A stretch of 64,000 nt of DNA from Pseudomonadota bacterium. GTDB taxonomy: Bacteria > Pseudomonadota > Gammaproteobacteria > Steroidobacterales > JBCBZW01. Location: positions 36,468 through 100,467 of the forward strand of contig JBCCWS010000019.1 of NCBI GenBank assembly GCA_039193195.1, written 5' to 3'. This document shows positions 26,923-36,859 of the stretch, piece by piece (position 1 is the first letter of the stretch; the number at the start of each line of letters is the position of its first letter). The notes under the pieces were generated by a model. That model was not told where the DNA came from, ran no database searches, and worked only from the letters and a program-made list of their open reading frames with translations. The position numbers and the translations under genes were made by a program.

Positions 26923-28378
26923 CCTCGATGCAGATGCCTGCGTAGGCGTCTGTGGTGCGGGGGCCATGGGCGCTGGGATCGCCCTGGTCGCAGCACGCGC
27001 GGGCCATCAAGTGATAGTGGTGGATACCTTCGTGGGCGCGCTCGAGCGGGGCCGCGAGCGGACGGAGCAGGTGCTGGCGTCGAGCGTGAAGAAGCAGCGC
27101 ATCACCGCCGACGAGGCGCAGGCTATTCTCGCGCGTATCGCGTGGTGCGAAGACTTGGAGCCCCTGGCGCCGTGCGCGCTGGTGATCGAGGCGATCATCG
27201 AAGACCTGGAGGCCAAGGCGGCGCTCGCCGCACGCCTCGAGGACGCGGTAGCGCCGAGCGCGGTGATCGCCACCAACACATCGTCCATTCCCGTGTCGAC
27301 GCTGGCCGCGCGGTTCACCCATCGCCAGCGCGTTCTCGGCCTGCACTTCTTCAATCCGGCACCGGTGATGCGCCTGGTCGAGGTGGTGCCTTCACCTGAT
27401 ACCAACGCTAACTTGGTCGAGACCGCCGTCGATCTGATGCGGCGCTGGGGCAAGACGCCGGTGGTGGCCAAGGACGTGCCCGGCTTCATCGTCAATCGCG
27501 TCGCCCGGCCGTTCTACGCGGAGGGCTGGAAGGCCTTCGAAGAGGGCGTGGCCCCGGCGGCCACCCTCGACCACCTGTACCGCAGTCTGGGGCGCTTTCG
27601 GATGGGCCCCTTGGAACTCGGCGACCTCATCGGTCACGACGTGAACAGCACGGCGGCCCACACGCTCTATTCCAGCTACTTCGGGCGCACGCGCTTTCAC
27701 CCGTCCGTCTTGCAGGCGCAGTACGCGCAGGCGGGTCGCCTCGGGCGCAAGACTGGCCGTGGCGTTTACGACTACGCCGACGATGCGCCCAAGCCGGCAG
27801 TGCCCTACGGCGAGCCAGCACGGGCGGACACGATCCTGGTCGCTGCGGATATCGACAGGGGGCTCGCGCCGGACCACGCCGAGGCCGACCCGACGCTGCC
27901 CGCGGGGTGCTATGCCGTTGACGGCGTCCTGCTGCGCTTCTCCGATGGACGCTCGGCGATGGCGTTGGCGCGTGATCATGCAAGGCCCACCGCGGTACTC
28001 GATCACGCGCTCGACCTGAGCGCCAGCGAGTGTCTGGCCTACTCGGTGAGTGACGACGATGCGGACCAAGCCGCCAGGGCGCTCATCAGTGCCCTCGGCA
28101 AGTCAGCCGTGCGCATCGAAGACCGACCGGGCGGCGTGGTCTACCGAACCCTCCTGCAGTTGGCCAACGCGGCAGCTGATGCGGTTCGCGACGGCGTTGC
28201 GAGCTCGCCGGACGTCGATGCGGCGATGCTCCACGGCGTCAACTACCCAGTGGGGCCGTTGACCTGGGTGCGCGTGCACGGCGTCGATGCCGCGATCGCG
28301 GCGCTCGACGCGATCGCGAAGGAGACCGGCGAGCACGGCTTGTATCAGTGCGGTCTTGGCCTGGAGCGATACGCCTAA
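26909..28378 (+). CDS. paaH: 3-hydroxyadipyl-CoA dehydrogenase
   Basis: 489 residues from GTG 26909. N-terminal NAD-binding fold with GVCGAGAMGAGIALVAARAG, then NTSSIPVSTLA and LGLHFFNPAPVMRLVE; two 3-hydroxyacyl-CoA dehydrogenase C-terminal domains follow, the usual length for PaaH. It oxidises 3-hydroxyadipyl-CoA to 3-oxoadipyl-CoA before the last PaaJ step. The 14-base overlap with paaE makes it the last gene of the operon. Confidence 0.94.
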   Translation: MTATSLDADACVGVCGAGAMGAGIALVAARAGHQVIVVDTFVGALERGRERTEQVLASSVKKQRITADEAQAILARIAWCEDLEPLAPCALVIEAIIEDLEAKAALAARLEDAVAPSAVIATNTSSIPVSTLAARFTHRQRVLGLHFFNPAPVMRLVEVVPSPDTNANLVETAVDLMRRWGKTPVVAKDVPGFIVNRVARPFYAEGWKAFEEGVAPAATLDHLYRSLGRFRMGPLELGDLIGHDVNSTAAHTLYSSYFGRTRFHPSVLQAQYAQAGRLGRKTGRGVYDYADDAPKPAVPYGEPARADTILVAADIDRGLAPDHAEADPTLPAGCYAVDGVLLRFSDGRSAMALARDHARPTAVLDHALDLSASECLAYSVSDDDADQAARALISALGKSAVRIEDRPGGVVYRTLLQLANAAADAVRDGVASSPDVDAAMLHGVNYPVGPLTWVRVHGVDAAIAALDAIAKETGEHGLYQCGLGLERYA

Positions 28379-28535
28379 CGCTTGGCCCCGCGCCGAGGTC
28401 TGACCTTCGCCGCCAGGGTATTGGCGCGCTGCGACCGGGTCGTACCGAATTGGAGGCAGCGGGAGGGTCGCGCTGCGATCATCGCGATGAGATAGGGAAC
28501 CTAAGCGCCGCAGCGGGCGCTACTTGGAGAGAGCC

Positions 28536-29975
28536 ATGGACCATCAATATCAGTTCTTGATCGACGGCGATCTCGTCGCCGCCGACAGGCATAGCGGCAT
28601 TCATAATCCCGCGACCGGTCAGCCCCTCGGTCAATGCCCGATCGCCACTCGCGATGACCTGGAGCGCGCGGTGGCCGCCGCGAAGACCGCGTTCCCCCAG
28701 TGGCGCGACACGGCCGATGAGGAGCGCCAGGCGGCGTGCCACCGGGTGGCGCAGCTGTTCGAGGACCACGCCGAGGACATCGCGCGCCTCATCACCCAGG
28801 AGCAGGGCAAGACGCTCGTGGGCATCGGCTCTCGCTTCGAGGTGGGCGGCTGCGCCGCGTGGGCGCGACACACCGCGGACCTACCCATGCCTATCAAGGT
28901 GCTGCAGAACAACCACGAGGGTCGGGTGGAGATGCTGCGCAAGCCGGTAGGCGTGGTCGGATCGATAACGCCCTGGAACTGGCCCCTGCTGATCGCCGTG
29001 TGGCACATGCTGCCGGCTATCCGTTCGGGCTGTACGTTGGTGATGAAACCTTCCCCTTACACCCCGCTCTCCACCCTGTACATCGGCCAACTCATCGCCG
29101 GCGTGCTGCCGAAGGGCGTCGTCAACATCGTCAGCGGCGACGATCAGCTCGGTGCCTGGATGACCGAGCACGAGGATATCCAGAAGATCGTGTTCACGGG
29201 CTCGATCCCTACGGGCCGGCGCATCATGGGCGCTGCCGCCCCCACGCTGAAGCGCCTTACGTTGGAGCTCGGCGGCAACGATGCGGGCATCGTGCTGCCG
29301 GACTGCGACCCCAGCGCGATCGCCGAGGGCCTTTTCTGGGGTGCCTTTATCAACAACGGGCAGACCTGCGCCGCCCTGAAGCGTCTGTACGTGCACGAGG
29401 AAGTGTTCGAGGGGGTGTGCACGGCGCTCGCCGGGATTGCCTCGCAGATCCCCGTGGGCAATGGACTCGATGAGGCCAACGTGCTCGGCCCCCTGCAGAA
29501 CGAGATGCAGTTTCGCAAGGTGATCGAACTGGTGGACGATGCCAAGGCCAATGGGGCACGGGTGCTGACCGGAGGCCAAACGCTCGGTGACATCGGCTAC
29601 TTCTACGCCCCCACGCTGCTAGGGAACGTCGACCAGGGCATGCGCATTGTTCAGGAAGAACAGTTCGGACCGGCGCTTCCTATCATAAAAATTAGCTCCG
29701 TCGAGGAGGGCATTGCGCTCGCCAACGACAGCGAGACGGGACTTGGCGGGTCGGTCTGGACCAACGATGGCGACGCGGCGCGACACGTCGCCACGCAGTT
29801 GGAGTGTGGCTCGGTCTGGATCAACGCGCACGGCATGATTGCGCCCCATGTACCGTTCGGTGGGGTAAAGAGCTCTGGGATCGGGGTGGAATTCGGGGAG
29901 GAGGGCCTTCATGAGTACACGACAATCCAGGCGATTCACGGGTTGTCGCCGTCTGTCGAGGTGCCGCAGGGCTGA
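28536..29975 (+). CDS. NAD(P)-dependent aldehyde dehydrogenase
   Basis: 479 residues from ATG 28536, which has TTGGAGAGAG upstream. Complete ALDH motifs: TPWNWP with Asn148, LELGG with Glu244, GQTCAALK with catalytic Cys278, and EEQFGPALPI. It lies about 157 bases after paaH in the same direction. By position it may oxidise phenylacetaldehyde to phenylacetate and feed the pathway, like FeaB in E. coli, but the family is broad (betaine, medium-chain or benzaldehyde dehydrogenases are possible). No PaaR-like operator was seen before it. Confidence 0.85.
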   Translation: MDHQYQFLIDGDLVAADRHSGIHNPATGQPLGQCPIATRDDLERAVAAAKTAFPQWRDTADEERQAACHRVAQLFEDHAEDIARLITQEQGKTLVGIGSRFEVGGCAAWARHTADLPMPIKVLQNNHEGRVEMLRKPVGVVGSITPWNWPLLIAVWHMLPAIRSGCTLVMKPSPYTPLSTLYIGQLIAGVLPKGVVNIVSGDDQLGAWMTEHEDIQKIVFTGSIPTGRRIMGAAAPTLKRLTLELGGNDAGIVLPDCDPSAIAEGLFWGAFINNGQTCAALKRLYVHEEVFEGVCTALAGIASQIPVGNGLDEANVLGPLQNEMQFRKVIELVDDAKANGARVLTGGQTLGDIGYFYAPTLLGNVDQGMRIVQEEQFGPALPIIKISSVEEGIALANDSETGLGGSVWTNDGDAARHVATQLECGSVWINAHGMIAPHVPFGGVKSSGIGVEFGEEGLHEYTTIQAIHGLSPSVEVPQG

Positions 29976-30258
29976 TGCGCGGGCACCTCTCGGGGCAGTC
30001 AGTCTCCGCCGGAGATCCAACCAAGTCCGGGTGAAGGCTTGCCAAGAATGCCTTACGTCCTACGATCGAGAAGTCAGTGTCCGGTCTCGAGTGGATAGGC
30101 GCCTTGGCTCGTCTTGCGGTAAGGCGCGCCGTTGGCGTCACTCAGTCAGCAGAGTCGGGGCGAACAGGACGGTAGGTAGGCGAGAGCGCAGGCGTACGAT
30201 TTTGGGCGACAGGAGATAAGCCATGGTTAGCCATAAAGCGCCGCGAAGGCGGGAAGTC

Positions 30259-31956
30259 TCATCCGCCCTTCGCCTTGGCCGCCTTATCGATCTTCGCCCA
30301 GGCGTCGCGAAGCGCTACCGTGCGGTTGAACACCAGCGACTGCGGGCTCGAGTCCACAGAGTCCACGCAGAAGTACCCCATGCGTTCGAACTGCAGAGGT
30401 TCGCCCACCCGCGCCTCACGCAGGCTCGGCTCGAGCTTACAATCGCGCAGCACTTCGATCGAATCAGGATTTAGATGCTCGCGAACATCGTCCACGCCGG
30501 CGCCGGGACGCTCGACGCAGAACAGTCGATCGTAGAGCCTTACCTGCGCGTCGATGGCGTGTGCTGCCGACACCCAGTGAATCGTTCCTTTCACCTTACG
30601 GCCGTCCGGGGCATCGCCACCGCGAGTTTTCGGGTCGTAGGTGCAATGGACCTCGATGACCTCGCCGGTGTCCGGGTCCTTGACCGCGCCTGTGCAGGTT
30701 ACGAAGTAGGCCCACCGAAGGCGCACCTCGCGACCTGGCGTTAGGCGAAAGTATTTCTTAGGCGCTTCCTCTCGAAAATCTGCATCCTCTATGTACAGTT
30801 CCCGGGAAAACGGAACCTGGCGCACGCCGGCCGACTCGTCCTCCGGGTTGTTCACCGCGTCGAGAAGTTCCTTCTGGCCCTCAGGGTAGTTGGTGATGAC
30901 GAGCTTGATCGGGCGTAGTACGGCCATGGCCCGCGGCGCCGACAAGTTCAGCTCCTCGCGCAGGCCGCTCTCGAGCAGGGAGATCTCACTCACCGCGTGG
31001 CGCCGGGCAAGGCCGATGCGCCGGCAGAAGGTGCGGATCGAGGCGGGCGTGTAGCCGCGACGGCGCAATCCGCGCAGCGTAGGCATACGCGGATCATCCC
31101 AGCCGGACACCAGACCATCCTCGACCAGCCCGCGCAGCACGCGCTTGCTCAGCACCGTGTAGCCGAGGTTCAGCCCGGCAAACTCGATCTGCCGTGGGGT
31201 GGCCGGCGTGGGCAGGTTGGCGATGAACCAGTCGTAGAGAGGGCGGTTGTTCTCGAACTCGAGGGTACACAGCGAGTGGGTGACGCCCTCGATCGCGTCC
31301 GACAGGCCGTGGGCGTAGTCGTACATTGGGTAGATGCACCACTTCGCGCCCGTGCGGTGATGCTCGGCCTTGCGGATCCGGTACATGGTGGGATCGCGCA
31401 TGACAGGGTTGGGCGAGGCCATGTCGATCTTGGCGCGGACCACGTAGGTCCCCTCGTCGAACTCGCCGTTCTTCATTCGCTCGATCAGGTCGAGGTTCTC
31501 CTCGACGGGGCGATCGCGATAAGGGCTGTTCTTTCCGGGCTCTGTCAGCGTGCCCCGGTACTCGCGTATCTGCTCAGCCGAGAGTTCGTCCACGTAGGCC
31601 TTGCCGTCGCGGATCAGCTGCAGGGCCCACTCGTACAGTTGGTCGAAGTACCCGGAGGCATGGTAGAGGTGATCACCCCAGTCGAAGCCGAGCCAGCGCA
31701 CGTCCTCGATGATGGACTCCGCGAACAGGGACTCTTCCTTGAGGGGGTTCGTATCGTCGAAGCGCAGGTGGCAGCGGCCGGGGTAGTCGCGGGCGAGGCC
31801 GAAGTTCAGGCAAATCGATGTGGCGTGACCGATGTGCAGGAAGCCGTTGGGCTCCGGAGGGAAGCGCGTCACGACGCTCGAGTGCTTCCCGCTCTCGAAG
31901 TCTCCGTCGATGATGTCTCGGATGAAATTGGTCTCGGGAAGTTCGTTGGTGGTCAT
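30259..31956 (-). CDS. glnS: Glutamine-tRNA ligase
   Basis: 565 residues, full length. Class I signature PNGFLHIGH near residue 36 and the KMSKS-type loop TVLSKRVL near 270; [12 protein letters not shown] and the C-terminal beta-barrel anticodon domain ([20 protein letters not shown]) are present. It charges tRNA-Gln. Transcription is convergent with the aldehyde dehydrogenase. A bacterial-type GlnRS supports a gammaproteobacterial or betaproteobacterial host. Confidence 0.97.
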   Translation of the reverse strand: MTTNELPETNFIRDIIDGDFESGKHSSVVTRFPPEPNGFLHIGHATSICLNFGLARDYPGRCHLRFDDTNPLKEESLFAESIIEDVRWLGFDWGDHLYHASGYFDQLYEWALQLIRDGKAYVDELSAEQIREYRGTLTEPGKNSPYRDRPVEENLDLIERMKNGEFDEGTYVVRAKIDMASPNPVMRDPTMYRIRKAEHHRTGAKWCIYPMYDYAHGLSDAIEGVTHSLCTLEFENNRPLYDWFIANLPTPATPRQIEFAGLNLGYTVLSKRVLRGLVEDGLVSGWDDPRMPTLRGLRRRGYTPASIRTFCRRIGLARRHAVSEISLLESGLREELNLSAPRAMAVLRPIKLVITNYPEGQKELLDAVNNPEDESAGVRQVPFSRELYIEDADFREEAPKKYFRLTPGREVRLRWAYFVTCTGAVKDPDTGEVIEVHCTYDPKTRGGDAPDGRKVKGTIHWVSAAHAIDAQVRLYDRLFCVERPGAGVDDVREHLNPDSIEVLRDCKLEPSLREARVGEPLQFERMGYFCVDSVDSSPQSLVFNRTVALRDAWAKIDKAAKAKGG

Positions 31957-32134
31957 GGTCCGTTCGCCCGGCGGTTCTCGGGTGTACTCCTGGGTCAGTG
32001 CTCCGTGGGTGTGCGTACGGTAACCGAAAGCACGTCCCGCCGCCTGGGATATCGGGGAAGACCGGGGTCAGCGCTGTTCGAGTACGCTGCCAGCGCCGGG
32101 CGGCGTTGCCGTCTGGGCCCGTCGCTGGCGCCGA

Positions 32135-33712
32135 CTACGGGCGGGGTCTGCGCCCAAACACGATGTAGGCCTCGCCCTCAATGCCGACGAAGGGCGCACC
32201 GACGATGAGATCGGTGACGCCGTCGCCGTTCACGTCGCCGGCGGCGCCGAGGCCTTGACCGGCAGAGCTGATATCTTCCCCGACCAGGGTGAACCCGTTG
32301 CGACCATTGAGTGCCGTCGTCGGCACGATGCGAGGAAATCCTTCGGAACGGCCGTACAGCACGTAGATCCTCCCCGCGCCGATCTCGAACTCCTCGATTC
32401 CCGTGGCGCCCGGCGTGCTCACGGCGATGTCTTCGATGCCATCGCCATTGATGTCGCCAGCGCTGATCGTGTTGCCCTGGGTGGGATCTGGCGTGATCAG
32501 CACGAATCCATTTTGGCCGTCGATATCCGCCGCATTGAAGGGGCTTTGCGCGTCGGGTAGCGGTCCGTAGAGAACGAACGCTTCGCCCTGTAGGCTATCG
32601 GCGATGATAGCATCGGCGATGCCATCGCCATTGAAGTCCCCGCTGCCCACAGCGTTGCCGGTGCTCGGGTCGCAGGGTAGCGGTCCGTCCACGCAGTCGG
32701 TGAAGACGAATCCTGTGGGAGGCTGCAGGGTGGCGAGCACGATACGACGAGGTAGGGCGCGGTCTGTCCCATACACGACGTGGGCTGCTTGTGTACGCGC
32801 AGCGCCGCCGAGGTTGGCGCTAACGATGATGTCGTCGAACCCATCGTTGTTGAGGTCCGCGCCGCCGCTCACCTGCGCGCCGCTACCAAAGCCGCCCTGT
32901 GCGCCGCGTAGGCGCACGCCGTTGCGCCCATCGAGCGTATCGAGGGCGAAGGTGGGTGTGGATCCCTGGTCGGAGCCAAACACTAGGAAGGCTTCGCCGT
33001 GCGCACCACCCCCTTGGCTCGGTACGGCGCGTGCCGTCATCACAATATCGGCGAGACCATCGCCGTTGAAATCGCCTGCTGCCGCGACGGCGCGCCCAAG
33101 CCGGGCGCCGAGCGAGCCGGCCGGCGGGAGGAAGACGAAACCATCGCTGCCGTCCAGGGCAGAGAGGTCCAAGACGGATGGGAATCCCTGAGCGCGTCCA
33201 AACACCACATAGACTCGGCCGTTGGAGCTGTCCTGCCCGCTTGCCGTGACGGCGAAATCATCGAGACCGTCCCCGTTGAAGTCCCCCAGCATGGCGAGCG
33301 CCTCGCCGAGATCAGCGCCGCTGCTGGTGCTGCGCATGGCAAAGCCATTGCGGCCGTCGAGAAGGGCCAGAGGCTGTTCTGGCGCCCAAACCGATCGGCC
33401 AAACACGGCGTAGGCCTCGCCTGATTGGGTGAATCCATCGCGGTCCGAGGTGAGTGAACCGATGATCACATCATCGATGCCGTCGCCGTTGATGTCGCCA
33501 GCGCCGCTGGCTGACCACCCGGCGGTGTCGCCCAAGGTTATTCCCCGCAGCGCTACGCCGCGGCTGCCGTCGTTGCCGTTATCTGCGCGCAGGTCAATGA
33601 GCTCGACGAGGGTGGGAAACGGTTGGGCGCCAGCCGAATTTGGCGCAGCGGCCGCACACAGAAGCAGGGCAAGGCCTCGGGCGTATCTTCCGGTGGTGGC
33701 AGGCGTAAGCAT
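32135..33712 (-). CDS. Secreted FG-GAP repeat (integrin-alpha-like) beta-propeller protein
   Basis: 525 residues from ATG 33712, with a signal peptide (GLALLLCAAAAPNSAGAQ). About seven FG-GAP repeats follow, each with a calcium loop of the form GDINGDGIDD or GDFNGDGLAD, then a strand ending VFGR or VLYG. Together they should fold as a seven-bladed beta-propeller outside the cytoplasm or on the cell surface. Bacterial proteins of this type bind calcium and are often adhesive; the ligand is unknown. The stretch up to residue 16 of a longer frame (33760) precedes the likely start. Confidence 0.85.
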   Translation of the reverse strand: MLTPATTGRYARGLALLLCAAAAPNSAGAQPFPTLVELIDLRADNGNDGSRGVALRGITLGDTAGWSASGAGDINGDGIDDVIIGSLTSDRDGFTQSGEAYAVFGRSVWAPEQPLALLDGRNGFAMRSTSSGADLGEALAMLGDFNGDGLDDFAVTASGQDSSNGRVYVVFGRAQGFPSVLDLSALDGSDGFVFLPPAGSLGARLGRAVAAAGDFNGDGLADIVMTARAVPSQGGGAHGEAFLVFGSDQGSTPTFALDTLDGRNGVRLRGAQGGFGSGAQVSGGADLNNDGFDDIIVSANLGGAARTQAAHVVYGTDRALPRRIVLATLQPPTGFVFTDCVDGPLPCDPSTGNAVGSGDFNGDGIADAIIADSLQGEAFVLYGPLPDAQSPFNAADIDGQNGFVLITPDPTQGNTISAGDINGDGIEDIAVSTPGATGIEEFEIGAGRIYVLYGRSEGFPRIVPTTALNGRNGFTLVGEDISSAGQGLGAAGDVNGDGVTDLIVGAPFVGIEGEAYIVFGRRPRP

Positions 33713-34020
33713 AGCGGAGTCTCCAGTGGCGAGGCTGTCCGAGGGCGATGACGCCTGCAAACTTCCCTAAGGGCCTGGCGGGCTCGCTCCTCGACGGGGC
33801 TGCCGAATTTACACAGCGCTGCGTAAAGGAGCAATCAATATCGATAAGTAGTCAATAGATTGACACGCCGTCATGCGGTTGACTCTCATGAGGTTGCAGG
33901 ACGTCGGTGAGAGACTCAGGCGCCGGCTTGGGTTTTGCAGCCTCTCTCTCTGGCGCCTGCTGAACCCAGTGCTGCTCTCGCATAGACTAAGGGCTTTGCT
34001 CAACTGGGGAGAGTCGCACC
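33713..34020. other. Divergent intergenic region with a 20-bp palindrome
   Basis: No gene was found between the FG-GAP and CPBP genes. The notable element is the palindrome at 33808-33827. Just beyond it the sequence is AT-richer (ATCAATATCGATAAGTAGTC), as expected for a promoter region. Confidence 0.5.
33808..33827. promoter_or_regulatory. 20-bp near-perfect palindrome, candidate operator
   Basis: TTTACACAGCGCTGCGTAAA pairs at nine of ten arm positions. It lies 96 bases before the FG-GAP start and about 194 before the CPBP start, in the divergent promoter region. Size and symmetry fit a dimeric regulator; none is encoded next to it. Confidence 0.45.
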
Positions 34021-34830
34021 TTGCATCATCGCGGTGAAGTCCGGATCGATCGGTCACCGTTCTGGATCAGCGTCGTCACCATTGCGGTGTTCATCGCCGT
34101 CGATCAAAGCAACGGCCCCCTCTACCGCCTGGTGCGCGGAGAAAGCGAGGGTTTGCCCCAGCTCCTTACCCTGGCCGCGGTGATCTACGGTTCCATGACC
34201 CTGATCCCGGCGCTGGTCGCCGCATGGCTTTTTGGCCCCAAGCGTATCCCCCGTGCGCTCGGTTTAGAGGGAGACGTTCTGGTCGGCTTTGGCTTCGCCT
34301 TCGCTGTTACCAGCGTGATGCTTGCCTACTTTGCCCTGACCTCGCCGCTCGCGATTCCGGATGAGCCAGTGCAGACGCTAGTGCGCGGTGCGGTGCTTCC
34401 AGGCTTCGGCGAGGAGCTCTTCTACCGCGCCTTTCTCTTCGGATTTCTGTTTCGTTTTGCCCGCTGGGGATTTCTGCCCGCCGCGCTGCTCGTCGCCGGG
34501 TTGTTCGGTGCGGCTCACTTGTATCAGAGCAGTAGCGCCAGTGAAGCGCTGGGCATCTTCGCGATTACGGGGATGGGAGCCGTCTGGTTCGCCTGGCTAT
34601 ACACTGAGTGGGACTTCAACATCTGGGTACCCACAGGATTTCATATGCTGATGAACGCTTGGTGGGAGCTCTTTGCGGTGTCCGACTCGGCGCTCGGACC
34701 GATGGGGGCGAATCTTGTGCGACTCCTCGTGATCGTGCTTTCGGTCGTGCTCACGGTGGTACTGATCAAGCGACGCGACGGGCAGCGAACGGTGCGAGGC
34801 GTCGCTTGGCTGCGGGGTCCAACGCGTTGA
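34021..34830 (+). CDS. CPBP-family intramembrane glutamic protease
   Basis: 269 residues from a TTG at 34021, chosen because GGGGAG lies about ten bases upstream and no other start fits the frame. About seven membrane helices. The CPBP (Abi/CAAX-like) motifs are complete: GEELFYR with Glu131, Glu132 and Arg136, His166 in FGAAHL, and HMLMNAWW with His209 and Asn213. The family includes prenyl-protein proteases and bacteriocin immunity proteins; substrate here is unknown. Confidence 0.85.
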   Translation: MHHRGEVRIDRSPFWISVVTIAVFIAVDQSNGPLYRLVRGESEGLPQLLTLAAVIYGSMTLIPALVAAWLFGPKRIPRALGLEGDVLVGFGFAFAVTSVMLAYFALTSPLAIPDEPVQTLVRGAVLPGFGEELFYRAFLFGFLFRFARWGFLPAALLVAGLFGAAHLYQSSSASEALGIFAITGMGAVWFAWLYTEWDFNIWVPTGFHMLMNAWWELFAVSDSALGPMGANLVRLLVIVLSVVLTVVLIKRRDGQRTVRGVAWLRGPTR

Positions 34831-35044
34831 ATGGGGGGTAGTCGCACCGCTGCCGTCGTCGCGGCGCGACCACGGCGAGGTGCTTGTGGAGCGGAGCACG
34901 AAAGACGCGGCTTGGCTGGCCACCGGCACGCAGACAGGTGATACGCAACGAGGCGGCGGCACGTGATGCCCTGTGCGGGCGGCGAAACCCCCTATCACCG
35001 TCTGGTAGGCTAGCGCTCTGTCCGTGTAGGGAGCTGGTGAGCCC

Positions 35045-35788
35045 GTGACCGAGTCCGTCGCCTACGAGTCCGCAGACCGCATCGCGGTCATCCGCATCGA
35101 CGACGGCAAGCGCAACGCGCTCTCGCCAGAGGTGCTCGCCGGCCTCAACGCCGCTCTCGACCGCGCCGAGGCCGAGGGTGCCACGGTGATTCTGACAGGC
35201 CGTGAGTCCGTGTTCTCCGCAGGCTTCGATCTGAAAGTCATGGGGCGAGGGGGCGCGCGAGCGATCGGCATGCTGCGCGCGGGGTACTCGCTCACTGCGC
35301 GCGTGCTCGAGTACCCCCATCCGGTGATCGTTGCCTGCGGCGGGCATGCGATGGCTATGGGCGTATTCCTGTTGCTGTGTGCCGACCATAGGATCGGCAC
35401 GCGCGGGGAATTCAAGATCTCCGCCAATGAAGTGGCCATTGGCATGCCGATGCCCCGCGCTGCCGCCAGCGTGCTCGAGCACCGGTTAGCGCCTGCCGCC
35501 TATCAGCGGGCGGTGACCTTGGCACACCACTTTGACGTCGAATCCGCCCACCAGGCTGGGTTCTTCGATGAGGTGGCGGATGTCGACGGCTTGATGCCCC
35601 TTGCGCAGCAGCGGGCGCGAGAGTTCGCGGCGCTGGATGATTGGGCACACAAGGTGTCCAAGCGCCAGATACGAAGATCGCTCACCGGGCGTATACGCCG
35701 CCAGATTCCCCTCGACCTGCTGGCGGCGATCCAGTTCTCCCTGCGGGCGAGTCGCGCCCGGCGCAAGACGCTCCCGCCTGCGGAGTAG
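35045..35788 (+). CDS. Crotonase / enoyl-CoA hydratase family protein
   Basis: 247 residues from GTG 35045 with GGGAGC upstream. Crotonase fold: GKRNALSPEVLAGLNAAL, TGRESVFSAGFDLKVM (oxyanion region), and ACGGHAMAMGVFLLLCADHR (second oxyanion region). The glutamates used by hydratases are replaced: the ANEVAIGMPMPR segment has Glu at one position only, so the reaction is uncertain. It is not PaaF-like and is far from the paa cluster. Confidence 0.8.
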   Translation: MTESVAYESADRIAVIRIDDGKRNALSPEVLAGLNAALDRAEAEGATVILTGRESVFSAGFDLKVMGRGGARAIGMLRAGYSLTARVLEYPHPVIVACGGHAMAMGVFLLLCADHRIGTRGEFKISANEVAIGMPMPRAAASVLEHRLAPAAYQRAVTLAHHFDVESAHQAGFFDEVADVDGLMPLAQQRAREFAALDDWAHKVSKRQIRRSLTGRIRRQIPLDLLAAIQFSLRASRARRKTLPPAE

Positions 35789-35820
35789 CGTGACCAGGGC
35801 CGCAGTGACTTCGAGGGTGC

Positions 35821-35842
35821 TTGCATCGGTAAGTCGATGCAA
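35821..35842. terminator. Hairpin after the crotonase gene
   Basis: TTGCATCG and CGATGCAA form a perfect 8-base stem with a 6-base loop, 33 bases past the stop. There is no following T-run, so it may be a 3' stabilising or Rho-assisted structure rather than an intrinsic terminator. Confidence 0.35.
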
Positions 35843-36039
35843 CAGCTCTCGAGACAGCTGGACCTACACTATTAGTATTACTAGGTGCAAGGTGATGCGT
35901 TCTTCAACAGTGTGCCTTTGGCGCCCATGCGACCCTTGGTTGGACATCTGTAGGCTCCCCCTCTACGCTCCTCGCCTAGTCTCGGCGATGGCATCGGTCG
36001 CGTGGATAAGCGGGTGAAGCAGCGGGTGGGAGCGGCAGC

Positions 36040-36855
36040 GTGGTAACGCCGGGCGGTGGCGAACTGCTGGTGAGCGACCTCTCGGTCACCTTCGACCAGG
36101 GAGTGCGGGCGGTCGATGAGGTCTCCTTCGCCCTGCGTCCGGGCGAGGTGGTCGGTCTGGTCGGCGAATCGGGAAGTGGGAAGTCGGTCACGTCACTCGC
36201 GCTCCTGGGCTTGTTGCCCCAGCGGGGTTGCACGGTCAGTGGCAGCATTCGCTACGACGGCCGCGAGCTCGTCGGCGCCAGCGAGAAGGAGCTGCGTCCC
36301 CTGCGCGGGGGCGAGATCGCGATGGTGTTTCAGGAGCCCATGACGGCGCTTAACCCTGTTTTTACGATCGCCAGCCAACTTCGAACGGTGATTCGACGGC
36401 ACCGTGGCCTGCGCGGCAAGGAGGCGACCCAGCTCGCCCAGGAGGTGCTGGCGCGCACGGGGCTGCCCGATCCGAAGGCGAGCTTGAAGCAGTACCCCCA
36501 CGAGATGTCAGGGGGGATGCGCCAGCGGGTCATGATCGCTATGGCGCTCGCGTGCCGACCGCGACTGCTGGTGGCGGACGAGCCCACCACGGCGCTGGAC
36601 GTGACTACCCAAGCTCAGGTACTGGCGCAGCTGCGCGAACTCCAGCGCGACGACGGGCTAGGCTTGTTGCTGATCACCCACGACTTAGGGGTGGTGGCCC
36701 AGCTTTGCGATCGGGTGCTGGTGATGTACGAGGGCCGGATCCTCGAGAGCCAGACGGTCGAAGCGCTCTTCGAGCGCCCCGAGCATGCGTATACGAAATC
36801 GCTGATCGAGGCGACGCCGCGGATCGATCGACCGACCATCGCGGCTGCCGAGTGA
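36040..36855 (+). CDS. Oligopeptide/nickel-type ABC transporter ATPase (OppD/DppD-like)
   Basis: 271 residues from GTG 36040. Walker A GESGSGKS near residue 42, Q-loop [12 protein letters not shown], signature [13 protein letters not shown], Walker [13 protein letters not shown] and H-loop ITHDLG. The C-terminal [19 protein letters not shown] is typical for the OppD/DppD branch. It is followed after four bases by the paired ATPase. No permease or binding-protein genes are adjacent. Confidence 0.9.
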   Translation: MVTPGGGELLVSDLSVTFDQGVRAVDEVSFALRPGEVVGLVGESGSGKSVTSLALLGLLPQRGCTVSGSIRYDGRELVGASEKELRPLRGGEIAMVFQEPMTALNPVFTIASQLRTVIRRHRGLRGKEATQLAQEVLARTGLPDPKASLKQYPHEMSGGMRQRVMIAMALACRPRLLVADEPTTALDVTTQAQVLAQLRELQRDDGLGLLLITHDLGVVAQLCDRVLVMYEGRILESQTVEALFERPEHAYTKSLIEATPRIDRPTIAAAE

Positions 36856-36859
36856 TCAG

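Noticed and set aside
28440..28470. Half-match to the PaaR site (ACCGAATTGG) before the aldehyde dehydrogenase
   Set aside because: Only one arm is present; the CGGT partner is missing.
30223..30474. Small plus-strand frame with a good AGGAG site before ATG
   Set aside because: Most of it is antisense to the glnS 3' end and its composition is Arg/His-rich; the ribosome site is probably chance.
30997..32208. 403-codon open frame antisense to glnS
   Set aside because: GlnRS on the other strand is certain; this frame has no domain or ribosome site and is a shadow.
35045..35788. Crotonase as the missing PaaF
   Set aside because: Motifs differ from PaaF, it is 6.7 kb beyond paaH, and no candidate PaaR operator precedes it.
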